Made by a program: the position numbers and the translations under genes. This document shows positions 42,201-57,122 of a DNA stretch of 64,000 nucleotides, piece by piece. Origin of the DNA: Mytilus trossulus (taxonomy: Eukaryota; Mollusca; Bivalvia; Mytilida; Mytilidae); NCBI RefSeq assembly GCF_036588685.1, contig NC_086374.1, positions 22,312,886 to 22,376,885 on the forward strand, written 5' to 3'. Each line of letters opens with the position of its first letter. Within the stretch, counting starts at the first letter, position 1. The notes beneath the pieces were generated by a model. The model made no database searches, was not told the origin of the DNA, and was given only the letters and a program-made list of their open reading frames with translations.

Positions 42201-45200
42201 GTTGCCTATAATTGCTTATATATCATTTACTTGAACTTTGATGGATTGCGGTATCATTGGCAATCGCATCACATCTCCTTATTATAATATACCATGCTAT
42301 TATGAAAAAACCTGTTCACAGTTTGAAACTAATTCAACTATATATGTTTGTTAACTGAAAAATTCCTAGACAACAATGTTAAAGTAATATCGAACCGATG
42401 CAACCACTAGTCGATACCCTTAAACTAAATCCAGTAAACATAAGGATGCATTTCAAATGCAATTATTTTTATGCTTATATGCTGTAATTTGGCTATTTAT
42501 TTTAGGTATTTTTGACATGTAGCTCTTCAACGACGTTCAGTACTTATACATCTTCGGATTGCAAATATTTGGCTTTGAGCGTTCCTGATGAAGGTAAATC
42601 CAGAAAAGCGCTTCGGACGCAATAAATTATAAAACGTGTTGTTTTCCATTTTTTTTAATAGTAATTTACCTGTTAATAGTTTCTATTAAATTTCAAAACA
42701 AATATTTAGATATTTTCGTATCATACAAAATATAATTGTCTTGAGACATATCAAAATTTCAGTTACTGCAATATTCGTATATCCACTTTGTTTTTATTCA
42801 TTGTTACAAAACAAAAGCAATGCCTTGTATATATTCTATCCAGCTAATTTATAAGATATGTTGATAAAAAGGCCATTTTTCTTGAACCAAAAATATTCGT
42901 TGTTTTAATTAATTTGCATTATACTAATTAGGTTTAACATAAATGCCACAATCAAGTCAGTAACATCAGTTGAATCAACAAAAGACTATAAGAACCGGCC
43001 TTGGAGATTTTAATTATTTTTTTCAAATATGCAGACGGATTACTGGTTTTACCTCCAATATCAAACAATACATGAGTAAATGATAAAGATGTCCTTAAGA
43101 TTATTCATTAAAGCTAAATAAAAATAAATAAAAAAAAAAGAGGAATTATACCTTTAAGTAACATATCAGTTTAATTTAGTTAGCCGCATAATATCACGAC
43201 AAACAATAATTTACTTTTTTTAATGGTATACTTACAGGTATTCTATCTATTACAGTTGTATCCTGTTTGACAATAACTGTTACAGATTCAACATTAGTTT
43301 CATCAAAAGTTATGGAGTACAATTCTGATGTATCATCTGCATCGTTTATCTTAAAGGTTAGTTTAGGGTTTTCGTCTGTATCATCTGGAGTCCATCCTTT
43401 TTGTATCTGTGAATCTGCTGCCACATCTCCTGGTGCATTAGAAGAACTATCTACCGTGACATCAGTTGGTTGAGATCCATCCAACATAACTTTAGCGCAC
43501 TCTGTTATAAAGAAAAATATTCTGTCTTAAATACAATATCAACACAAATTAAGAAATAGGCTTACGATCATCTGCATATACTGAAGATGATTTCTTATTG
43601 TTTGAATTCCTGAAGTGGTACAGTTGATTTCAGTGTGTCTTAACAAAGTGTAATCAAAGTGATGATTACTAAATCAACAATAAATGAAAAGAATAAATGA
43701 TTCTTGTTTCTAAACTAAAACAAAAGGCTGTTCAACATTGACGTATATCGTCTCATTGCTTTTTGTCAAGTATCATACTTTCAGTCAGCTTTAACTCTAA
43801 CTCAATTCAAAAACTCAATTTAGTACAATGGAAAACAATCTATGATTTAAAATTGGTTGAAATAATGTATGGAAGATAGGTAACTGATATATACAATAAA
43901 ACATCAAAAGAATAATCAGCATAAACACAAATACTAGTAAAAATTATAACATTAATTATAACTCGTTTACACCGAAATAAGAAAAAAAAGTGAAAATGAC
44001 AAACAAATTACCTGTTGTTGTCAAAACGGTTGTTGTTGGTGAAACTCTTGGTGTAGTTTCAGATGTAATGACAGTAGTTTCTGTAGTTGACGATGGTGTT
44101 GTAGTGATAGTGGTAGTAGTAGGTTGTGTCGATACAGAACTACTAACACTTGGAGTTGTTACGACACTGGTTCCAGTTGTTTGTGTCGTTGATGTGGTAG
44201 GGGCTTTTGTAGTAATAGCAGTAGTTGTTTCTGTGAAAAATGATTAAATAAATATCAGAACATATAAAAGAAATACAATGACGAGACGTGTTTCATAAGA
44301 AGTGAAAATATGGTCATCAATTTGAATCCATAAAAAAACCCAGAAGATTCCAAACAAGCAGTGTTTCAAAAACAACAAACAATTTTATCAATTCAAAGAT
44401 GTCTTAATACAGCCCTCAAGGTAAAAGGCATATCCTACTGAAAACTGAATTACTGACAATATGAATATATACAAAACGGAAAGAGTGATATTTCCACTTA
44501 TCATATACTTGTATGAAATATTACTAAAATTTTACAGTTCATAAACATTTAAAATATTAAAAGGCTATTAAAGGTTTGCTAGGTTTATTGAACAGATTTC
44601 TCAGAATTTCATCAGCGGGCTGATAAAGGGACCTTTATTTTCTGCTTCCGGAATGTTATCACATGCCTTTCCGTTCATTTCCGTGACGTTTATCACATGC
44701 AACTTCGTGCATTTCCGGAAATTTGTTCGAAAACGACAAAACAGTGCGGAAAACCGAAAGTGATTTAATACTTTTCACAAAATAGTTGAGGAGCAAATAT
44801 ATGTTGTGACAAGATAAATAAAATGCTTGTAATATCAATAAAATCAATTAAATTAAAAAAAACTTTTAATCAATAGTTCTTGTCTGTATTTCTTCTGCTG
44901 AAGTATATGATAAAAAGATCATTACATGTCATTTTTCATATCAGACCCTTTATCGGCCCTCGTTCATGATATCATCCCTTAAGCCTGCGGCTCTTGTGCC
45001 GATATCATGACCGAAGGCCGATAAAGGGTCTGAGGGTCTGATATGAAAAATGCCATGTAATAATCTATACTTTATCTACACTGAAAAAACACAACATAAT
45101 GAAACGAAACACTCTTTTATAAGAAAAATATTCACTTATATATAAATAATACATAAAGTCAATGATTACTTACCAATCTCTTCGAAACATGCCTTAATTA

Positions 45201-48200
45201 CTACATTACTAATGGTTGGTGTCTCATCAGTAGTGTCTGGTTTAATAATCAATTCGATGATGTTTCCAGGTTTTCCACCTAGACTGATAGGACTGTCAAA
45301 GTTGTCAACCTGAAAGAGAAAGAAATGTCTTATGATCATCTATGCGTCATCTCGTTGCTTAAGGGTTTTGTTAAATCTTATGATGCGCTGGTTTATCAAA
45401 GTACTTCTTAGCAGAAACTTTATTATTCAATATTTCGTTCTAAAGATGGTAGAAATAAAAGATCGTATTACTTACAGGTATTCTGTCTATTACAGATGTA
45501 TCCTGTTTAATTTTCACAATTACAGATTCAACATTGGTTTCATCAAAAGTTATGGAGTACAATTGTGATGTATCATCTTCATCGTTTATCTTAAAGATTA
45601 ATTTAGGGTTTTCGTCTGTATCAGCTGGACTCCATCCTTTTGGTTTCTGTGAATCTGATGGTAGATCCCCTGGAGCATTAGAAGAACTATCTACTGTGAC
45701 ATCAGATGGTTGGGATCCATCCAACATGACTTTAACGCACTCTGTAATAAATACAGACATATCCTCGTGTATAATCAAAAGACAACATTCAAATGAGTAA
45801 AGATACATGATTACAATCATTAGCAGATACTGGATATATATATCAATTGTTTGACGTGTTAAAATTTGACGGTTAATTTGTTTTCTTCAAGCTAAATTTA
45901 AATCTACTTTAAATGATTAAATAAACAATTAAACGAATACTTGATTCCTGTTTTCCAGACTCAGGACGTTATTTTACATTTTGTGCAAAAGCAAAGTCTT
46001 CTTCGACATTGAACAAGTCATGTTGAATTTAATTCAACGTCCATATTTTCGAAGCTCAGTTTAAACAGAGTTAAAGACCTCAAAAAACTTAATTTATTAA
46101 AAGAGAGAATAATCTGAAGTCAAAATTGGTCTGATTGATTCAGATTATTCATTTGTTTTATAAATTAATACAGAAAAGGAATAATGTACATTCTGAAATG
46201 TTTGCGTTCATACATATTTTTTGTAAATTTTGATGAATAGGAAATAATAAGAGAATAATTTGCGATTTCCGGAATGATTGCGAGCTGATTTATGTATCAG
46301 ATATCAGAATGCAAGTTCTTTTTATTTTGAAACTCACCAAGATGCATTTTTCGCAATAATAAAAAGTAAAATAACAAAAATACTGAACTCAGAGGAAAAC
46401 CAATACGGAAAGTCCATAATCACATGGCAAAATCAAATAACAAAACGCATCAAAAACGAATAGACAAGAACTGTCATATTCCTGACTTGGTACAGGCATT
46501 TTCAAATGTAGAAAATGGTGGATTAAACCTGGTTCTATAGCGCTTACCCTCTCTCTTTAATAACAGTCTCATCAAATTCCGTTATATTTACATGTTGCGT
46601 TAAATAAACATTCACAATTAATAAAATAGTCAAGATATGGGTACATCAGTCATCATCGCATAACAATTTTAAAAGGGACAATTTAACAGAACATAAAAAC
46701 ATCTATCTACGAACACATGGATTGACTTGAGTGTCTGACGTCATAAAATTTGTATACGTCACATAAATTTGTCGTTCAATGTGCATACAAACAGTTTTAA
46801 AATTTACATATGCAATGTAACCATACAGAGTTAAAAATCAAAAGTATGTAAGAACAAATTACAGAAATAGACCGAGATTTAAAGTAGTCCAAAAGTAATA
46901 GGTAGAATTTATGAGAATCCAAAAATAGTTAAATCCACTACGCGATTGAATGATTTTGACGTTTGTGGTTCAACGTATATAGTAATTCATAATAGAAATA
47001 TATCATAATGGCATATAATAGACTAAAATAATACTGACGGGATCTTTTAAAGTACAGAGTCACGTAATAAGAACAAAAGAAATACAAAGATTCGCATATA
47101 CAAAACAAATCACCAAAAAATGAAAGCCAATACACACACATTGACGAGATGTATAAGTACCGAGCCACGTCAAACGGATATCACATAAAACCATTCAACA
47201 GTAAAAGTAATATTAATAATAGAACAAAGACAAATGAAAGAACAGTAAAACATGTTGTTAAGATGATAAACAACATCAGTACGCAGAATCTATACATCAA
47301 GACCATCGTGTATTATTTGAGAAGTTGATAAAGCTTGCAATAATTTTGAAATTTACAGTAATTTGTATAAACACAAACATCGACAGTACAACATAGCATA
47401 CCACCCGACAGTACTCGATAACACCGAAATAGAAAAAAAATGTATAAATGACAAAGAAATTACCTGTTGTTGTCAAAACGGTTGTTGTTGATGAAACTGT
47501 TGGTGTAGTTTCAGATGTTATGACAGTAGTTTCTGTAGTTGACGATGGTGTTGTAGTGATAGTGGTAGTACTAGGTTGTGTCAATATAGAACTAGTAACA
47601 CTTGGAGTTGTTACGACACTGGTTCCAGTTGTTAGTGTCGTTGATGTGGTAGGAGCTTTTGTTGTAATAGCAGTAGTTGTTTCTGTGAAAAATGATTCAA
47701 TAAATATCAGAACATATAAAAGAAAAACAATGACGAGACGTGTTTCATAAGAAGTGAAAATATGAGTCATCAATTTGAATCCAAAACCCAAGAAAATTCC
47801 ACATAACCAGTGTTCCCAAAACAACAAAAAAATTTATCAACTCAAAGATGTCTAAATAAAGTCATTAAAGTAGACAGCATATACTACTAAAAACTGAATT
47901 ACTGACAGTATGAATCTATACAAAACGGAAAGAGTAATATTTACACTTATCCCACACGAAGAAAGAAGATAATGAAACGAAGCACTCTTTTATAAAAAAA
48001 AATGTTCATTTATATATAAATAATACATAAATTCAATAATTACTTACCAATCTCTTCGAAACATGCCTTAATTACTACATTACTAATTGTTGTTGTCTCA
48101 TCAGTAGTGTCTGGTTTAATAATCAATTCGATGATGTTTCCAGGTTTTCCACCTAGACTGATAGGACTGTCAAAATTGTCAACCTGCAAAAGAAAGTAAT

Positions 48201-51200
48201 TTCGTATGATCATCTATGCGTCATCTCGTTGCTTAAGGGCTTTGTTGGAGAATTCTTATGATGCGCTTGTTTATCAAAGTACTTCTTAGCAGAAACTTTA
48301 TTACTCAATATTTCGTTCTAAAAATTGACGAAATAAAAGATCGTATTACTTACAGGTATTCTATCTATTACAGTTGTATCCTGTTTGATTTTCACAATTA
48401 CAGATTCAACATTGGTTTCATCAAAAGTTATGGAGTACAATTGTGATGTATCATCTTCATCGTTTATCTTAAAGATAAGTTTAGGGTTTTCGTCTGTATC
48501 AGCTGGACTCCATCCTTTTGGTTTCTGTGAATCTGATGGTAGATCCCCTGGAGCATTAGAAGAACTATCTACTGTGACATCAGATGGTTGGGATCCATCC
48601 AACATGACTTTAACGCACTCTATAATAAACAAAGACATATCCTCGTGTATAATCAAAAGACAACATTTAAATGAGTAAAGAAACATGATTACAATCATTA
48701 GCAGATACTGGAGATATATATATATATATATCAATTGTTTGACGTGTAAAAATTTAACGGTTAATTTGTTTTCTTCAAGCTAAATTTAAATCTACTTTAA
48801 ATGATTAAATGAACAATTAAAAGAATATTTGATTCCTGTTTTCCACACTCAGGACGTAATTTTACATTTTACGCAAAAGCAAAGTCTTCTTCGACATTGA
48901 ACAAGTCATATTGAGTGCTGATTTATGTATCAGATATCACAATGCAAGTTCTTTTTATTTTGAAACTCACCAAGATACATTTTTCGCAATAATAAAAAGC
49001 TTGCAATAATTTCGAAATTTACAGTAATTTGTATAAACACAAACATCGACAGTACAACATAGCATTACACCCGACAGTACTCGTCAACACCGAAATAAAA
49101 ACAAATATAAATGACAAAGAAATGACCTGTTGTTGTCAAAACGGTTGTTGTTGAAGAAACTCTTGGTGTAGTTTCAGATGTTATGACAGTAGTTTCTGTA
49201 GTTGACGATGGTGTTGTAGTGATAGTTGTAGTAGTAGGTTGTGTCGATACAGAACTACTAACACTTGGAGTTGTTATGACACTGGTTCCAGTTGTTTGTG
49301 TCGTTGATGTGGTAGGGGCTTTTGTAGTAATAGCAGTAGTTGTTTCTGTGAAAAATGATTCAAAAAATATCAGAACATATACAAGAAATACAATGACGAG
49401 ACGTGTTTCATAAGAAGTGATAAAAAAATAAATCATCAATTGAATTCATAAAGAAAACAGAGAATTCCAAACAAGCATTGTTCCCAAAGCAACAAACTAT
49501 TTTATCAATTCAAAGATGTCTTAATACGTCCATCAAGGTAAAAGGCATATACTATGGAAAACTGAATTACTGACATTATGAATATATACAAAACGGAAAG
49601 AGTTTTATTTCCACTTATTCTACTCTGTAAAAAACACAAAATAATGAATCGAAGCACTCTTTTATAAGAAAAATGTTCATTAATATATAAATAATACATA
49701 AAGTCAATAATTACTTACCAATCTCTTCGAAACATGCCTTAATAACCACATTACTAATTGTTGGTGTCTCATCAGTAGTGTCTGGTTGAATAATCAATTC
49801 GATGATGTTTCCAGGTTTTCCACCTAGACTGATAGGACTGTCAAAGTTGTCAACCTGCAAGAGAAAGTATTTTCGTATGATCATCTATGCGTCATCTCGT
49901 TGCTTAAGGGTTTTGTTGGAGATTTCTTATGATGCGCTGGTTTATCAAAGTACTTCTTAGCAGAAACTTTATTACTCAATATTTCGTTCTAAAAATTGAC
50001 GAAATAAAAGATCGTATTACTTACAGGTATTCTATCTATTACAGTTGTATCCTGTTTGATTTTCACAATTACAGATTCAACATTGGTTTCATCAAAAGTT
50101 ATGGAGTACAATTGTGATGTATCATCTTCATCGTTTATCTTAAAGATAAGTTTAGGGTTTTCGTCTGTATCAGCTGGACTCCATCCTTTTGGTTTCTGTG
50201 AATCTGATGGTAGATCCCCTGGAGTATTAGAAGAACTATCTACTGTGACATCAGATGGTTGGGATCCATCCAACATGACTTTAACGCACTCTGTAATAAA
50301 CAAAGACATATCCTCGTGTATAATCAAAAGACAACATTTAAATGAGTAAAGATACATGATTACAATCATTAGCGGATACTGGAGATATATATATATATAT
50401 ATCAATTGTTTGACATGTTCAAGTTTGACGGTTAATTTGTTTTCTTTAAGTTCAATTTAAATCTACTTTCAATGATTAAATGAACAATTAAAAGAATATC
50501 TGATTCCTGTTTTCCACACTCAGTACGTTATTTTACATTTTACGCAAAAGCAAAGTCTTCTTCGACATTGAACAAGTCATATTGAGTGCTGATTTACGTA
50601 TCAGATATCACATTGCAAGATCTTTTTATTTTGAAACTCACCAAGATACATTTTTCGCAATAATAAAAAGCTTGCAATAATTTCGAAATTTACAGTAATT
50701 TGTATAAACATAAACATCGACAGTACAACATAGCATTACACCCGACAGTACTCGTCAACACCGAAATAAAAACAAATATAAATGACAAAGAAATTACCTG
50801 TTGTTGTCAAAACGGTTGTTGTTGAAGAAACTCTTGGTGTAGTTTCAGATGTTATGACAGTAGTTTCTGTAGTTGACGATGGTGTTGTAGTGATAGTTGT
50901 AGTAGTAGGTTGTGTCGATACAGAACTACTAACACTTGGAGTTGTTACGACACTGGTTCCAGTTGTTTGTGTCGTTGATGTGGTAGGGGCTTTTGTAGTA
51001 ATAGCAGTAGTTGTTTCTGTGAAAAATGATTCAAAAAATATCAGAACATATACAAGAAATACAATGACGAGACGTGTTTCATAAGAAGTGATAAAAAAAT
51101 GAATCATCAATTTGAATTCATAAAGAAAACAGAGAATTCCAAACAAGCATTGTTCCCAAAGCAACAAACTATTTTATCAATTCAAAGATGTCTTAATACG

Positions 51201-54200
51201 TCCATCAAGGTAAAAGGCATATACTATGGAAAACTAAATTACTGACATTATGAATATATACAAAACGGAAAGAGTGATATTTCCACTTATTCTACTCTGT
51301 AAAAAACACAAAATAATGAATCGAAGCACTCTTTTATAAGAAAAATGTTCATTAATATATAAATAATACATAAAGTCAATAATTACTTACCAATCTCTTC
51401 GAAACATGCCTTAATAACCACATTACTAATTGTTGGTGTCTCATCAGTAGTGTCTGGTTGAATAATCAATTCGATGATGTTTCCAGGTTTTCCACCTAGA
51501 CTGATAGGACTGTCAAAGTTGTCAACCTGCAAAAGAAAGTATTTTCGTATGATCATCTATGCGTCATCTCGTTGCTTAAGGGTTTTGTTGGAGATTTCTT
51601 ATGATGCGCTGGTTTATCAAAGTACTTCTTAGCAGAAACTTTATTACTCATTATTTCGTTCTAAAAATTGACGAAATAAAAGATCGTATTACTTACAGGT
51701 ATTCTATCTATTACAGTTGTATCCTGTTTGATTTTCACAATTACAGATTCAACATTGGTTTCATCAAAAGTTATGGAGTACAATTGTGATGTATCATCTT
51801 CATCGTTTATCTTAAAGATAAGTTTAGGGTTTTCGTCTGTATCAGCTGGACTCCATCCTTTTGGTTTCTGTGAATCTGATGGTAGATCCCCTGGAGCATT
51901 AGAAGAACTATCTACTGTGACATCAGATGGTTGGGATCCATCCAACATGACTTTAACGCACTCTATAATAAACAAAGACATATCCTCGTGTATAATCAAA
52001 AGACAACATTTAAATGAGTAAAGAAACATGATTACAATCATTAGCAGATACTGGAGATATATATATATATATATCAATTGTTTGACGTGTAAAAATTTGA
52101 CGGTTAATTTGTTTTCTTCAAGCTAAATTTAAATCTACTTTAAATGATTAAATGAACAATTAAAAGAATATTTGATTCCTGTTTTCCACACTCAGGACGT
52201 AATTTAACATTTTACGCAAAAGCAAAGTCTTCTTCGACATTGAACAAGTCATATTGAGTGCTGATTTATGTATCAGATATCACAATGCAAGTTCTTTTTA
52301 TTTTGAAACTCACCAAGATACATTTTTCGCAATAATAAAAAGCTTGCAATAATTTCAAAATAAACAGTAATTTGTATAAACATAAACATCGACAGTACAA
52401 CATAGCATTACACCCGACAGTACTCGTCAACACCGAAATAAAAACAAATATAAATGACAAAGAAATTACCTGTTGTTGTCAAAACGGTTGTTGTTGAAGA
52501 AACTCTTGGTGTAGTTTCAGATGTTATGACAGTAGTTTCTGTAGTTGACGATGGTGTTGTAGTGATAGTTGTAGTAGTAGGTTGTGTCGATACAGAACTA
52601 CTAACACTTGGAGTTGTTACGACACTGGTTCCAGTTGTTTGTGTCGTTGATGTGGTAGGGGCTTTTGTAGTAATAGCAGTAGTTGTTTCTGTGAAAAATG
52701 ATTCAAAAAATATCAGAACATATACAAGAAATACAATGACGAGACGTGTTTCATAAGAAGTGATAAAAAAATGAATCATAAATTTGAATTCATAAGGAAA
52801 ACAGAGAATTCCAAACAAGCATTGTTCCCAAAGCAACAAACTATTTTATCAATTCAAAGATGTCTTAATACGTCCATCAAGGTAAAAGGCATATACTATG
52901 GAAAACTGAATTACTGACATTATGAATATATACAAAACGGAAAGAGTTTTATTTCCACTTATTCTACTCTGTAAAAAACACAAAATAATGAATCGAAGCA
53001 TTCTTTTATAAGAAAAATGTGCATTAATATATAAATAATACATAAAGTCAATAATTACTTACCAATCTCTTCGAAACATGCCTTAATAACCACATTACTA
53101 ATTGTTGGTGTCTCATCAGTAGTGTCTGGTTGAATAATCAATTCGATGATGTTTCCAGGTTTTCCACCTAGACTGATAGGACTGTCAAAGTTGTCAACCT
53201 GCAAGAGAAAGTATTTTCGTATGATCATCTATGCGTCATCTCGTTGCTTAAGGGTTTTGTTGGAGATTTCTTATGATGCGCTGGTTTATCAAAGTACTTC
53301 TTAGCAGAAACTTTATTACTCAATATTTCGTTCTAAAAATTGACGAAATAAAAGATCGTATTACTTACAGGTATTCTATCTATTACAGTTGTATCCTGTT
53401 TGATTTTCACAATTACAGATTCAACATTGGTTTCATCAAAAGTTATGGAGTACAATTGAGATGTATCATCTTCATCGTTTATCTTAAAGATAAGTTTAGG
53501 GTTTTCGTCTGTATCAGCTGGACTCCATCCTTTTGGTTTCTGTGAATCTGATGGTAGATCCCCTGGAGCATTAGAAGAACTATCTACTGTGACATCAGAT
53601 GGTTGGGATCCATCCAACATGACTTTAACGCACTCTGTAATAAACAAAGACATATCCTCGTGTATAATCAAAAGACAACATTTAAATGAGATACATGATT
53701 ACAATCATTAGCGGATACTGGAGATATATATATATATATATCAATTGTTTGACATGTTCAAGTTTGACGGTTAATTTGTTTTCTTTAAGTTCAATTTAAA
53801 TCTACTTTCAATGATTAAATGAACAATTAAAAGAATATCTAATTCCTGTTTTCCACACTCAGTACGTTATTTTACATTTTACGCAAAAGCAAAGTCTTCT
53901 TCGACATTGGACAAGTCATATTGAGTGCTGATTTACGTATCAGATATCACATTGCAAGATCTTTTTATTTTGAAACTCACCAAGATACATTTTTCGCAAT
54001 AATAAAAAGCTTGCAATAATTTCGAAATTTACAGTAATTTGTATAAACATAAACATCGACAGTACAACATAGCATTACACCCGACAGTACTCGTCAACAC
54101 CGAAATAAAAACAAATATAAATGACAAAGAAATTACCTGTTGTTGTCAAAACGGTTGTTGTTGAAGAAACTCTTGGTGTAGTTTCAGATGTTATGACAGT

Positions 54201-57061
54201 AGTTTCTGTAGTTGACGATGGTGTTGTAGTGATAGTTGTAGTAGTAGGTTGTGTCGATACAGAACTACTTACACTTGGAGTTGTTACGACACTGGTTCCA
54301 GTTGTTTGTGTCGTTGATGTGGTAGGGGCTTTTGTAGTAATAGCAGTAGTTGTTTCTGTGAAAAATGATTCAAAAAATATCAGAACATATACAAGAAATA
54401 CAATGACGAGACGTGTTTCATAAGAAGTGATCAAAAAATGAATCATCAATTTGAATTCATAAAGAAAACAGAGAATTCCAAACAAGCATTGTTCCCAAAG
54501 CAACAAACTATTTTATCAATTCAAAGATGTCTTAATACGTCCATCAAGGTAAAAGGCATATACTATGGAAAACTGAATTACTGACATTATGAATATATAC
54601 AAAACGGAAAGAGTGATATTTCCACTTATTCTACTCTGAAAAAAACTCAAAATAATGAATCGAAGCACTCTTTTATAAGAAAAATGTTCATTAATATATA
54701 AATAATACATAAAGTCAATAATTACTTACCAATCTCTTCGAAACATGCCTTAATTACTACATTACTAATTGTTGTTGTCTCATCAGTAGTGTCTGGTTTA
54801 ATAATCAATTCGATGATGTTTCCAGGTTTTCCACCTAGACTGATAGGACTGTCAAAGTTGTCAACCTGCAAGAGAAAGTAATTTCGTATGATCATCTATG
54901 CGTCTCTCGTTGCTTAAGGGCTTTGTTGGAGAAATCTTATGATGCGCTGGTGTATCAAAGTACTTCTTAGCTGAAACTTTATTATTCAATATTTCGTTCG
55001 AAAAATTGACGGAATAAAAGATCGTATTACTTACAGGTATTCTATCTATTACAGTTGTATCCTGTTTAATTTTCACAATTACAGATTCAACATTGGTTTC
55101 ATCAAAAGTTATTGAATACAATTGTGATGTATCATCTTCATCGTTTATCTTAAAGATAAGTTTAGGGTTTTCGTCTGTATCAGCTGGACTCCATCCTTTT
55201 GGTTTCTGTGAATCTGATGGTAGATCTCCTGGAGCATTAGAAGAACTATCTACTGTGACATCAGATGGTTGTGCTCCATCCAACATAACTTTAACGCACT
55301 CTGTAATAAACATAGACATATCCTCGTGTATAATCAAAAGACAACATTTAAATGAGTAAAGATACATGATTTCAATCATTAGCAGATACTGGAGATATAT
55401 ATATATATATATCAATTGTTTGACATGTTAAAGTTTGACGGTTAATTTGTTTTCTTTAAGTTCAATTTAAATCTACTTTCAATGATTAAATGAATAATTA
55501 AAAGAATATTTGATTCCTGTTTTCCACACTCAGTACGTTATTTTACATTTTATGCAAAACCAAAGTCTTCTTCGACATTGAACAAATCATATTGAGAGCT
55601 GATTTATGTATCAGATATCAGAATGCAAGATCTTTTTATTTTGAAACTCACAAAGATACATTTTTCGCAATAATAAAAAGCTTGCAATAGTTTTGAAATT
55701 TACAGTAACTTGTATAAACATAAACATCGACAGTACAACATAGCATTACACCCGACAGTACTCGTTAACACCGAAATAAAAACAAATATAAATGACAAAG
55801 AAATTACCTGTTGTTGTCAAAACGGTTGTTGTTGATGAAACTCTTGGTGTAGTTTCAGATGTTATGACAGTAGTTTCTGTAGTTGACGATGGTGTTGTAG
55901 TGATAGTTGTAGTAGTAGGTTGTGTCGATACAGAACTACTAACACTTGGAGTTGTTACGACACTGGTTCCAGTTGTTTGTGTCGTTGATGTAGTAGGAGC
56001 TTTTGTAGTAATAGCAGTAGTTGTTTCTTTGAAAAATGATTCAAAAAATATCAGAACATATAAAAGAAATACAATGACGAGACGTGTTCCATAAGAAGTG
56101 AAATAATGAGTCATCAATTCGAATTCATAAAGAAAACAGAGAATTCCAAACAAGCATTGTTCCCAAAGCAACTAACTATTTTATCAATTCAAAGATGTCT
56201 TAATACAGCCATCAAGGTAAAAGGCATATACTACTGAAAACTGAATTACTGACATTATGAATATATACAAAACGGAAAGAGTGATATTTACACTTATTCT
56301 ACTCTGTAAAAAACACAAGAAAATGAAACGAAGCACTATTTTCATAAGAAAATTGTTCATTAATATATAAATAATACATAAAGTCAATGATTACTTACCA
56401 ATCTCTTCGAAACATGCCTTAATAACCACATTACTAATTGTTGGTGTCTCATCAGTAGTGTCTGGTTTAATAATCAATTCGATGATGTTTCCAGGTTTTC
56501 CACCTAGACTGATAGGACTGTCAAAGTTGTCAACCTGCAAGAGAAAGTAATTTCGTATGATCATCTATGCGTCATCTCGTTGCTTAAGGGCTTTGTTGGA
56601 GAATTCTTATGATGCGCTTGTTTATCAAAGTACTTCTTAGCAGAAACTTTATTATTCAACATTTCGTTCTAAAAATTGACGAAATAAAAGATCGTATTAC
56701 TTACAGGTATTCTATCTATTACAGTTGTATCCTGTTTGATTTTCACAATTACAGATTCAACATTGGTTTCATCAAAAGTTATTGAGTACAATTGTGATGT
56801 ATCATCTTCATCGTTTATCTTAAAGATAAGTTTAGGGTTTTCGTCTGTATCAGCTGGACTCCATCCTTTTGGTTTCTGTGAATCTGATGGTAGATCCCCT
56901 GGAGCATTAGAAGAACTATCTACTGTGACATCAGATGGTTGTGCTCCATCCAACATGACTTTAACGCACTCTGTAATAAACAAAGACATATCCTCGTGTA
57001 TAATCAAAAGACAACATTTAAATGAGTAAAGATACATGATTTCAATCATTAGCAGATACTG

Positions 57062-57122
<61 letters not shown>

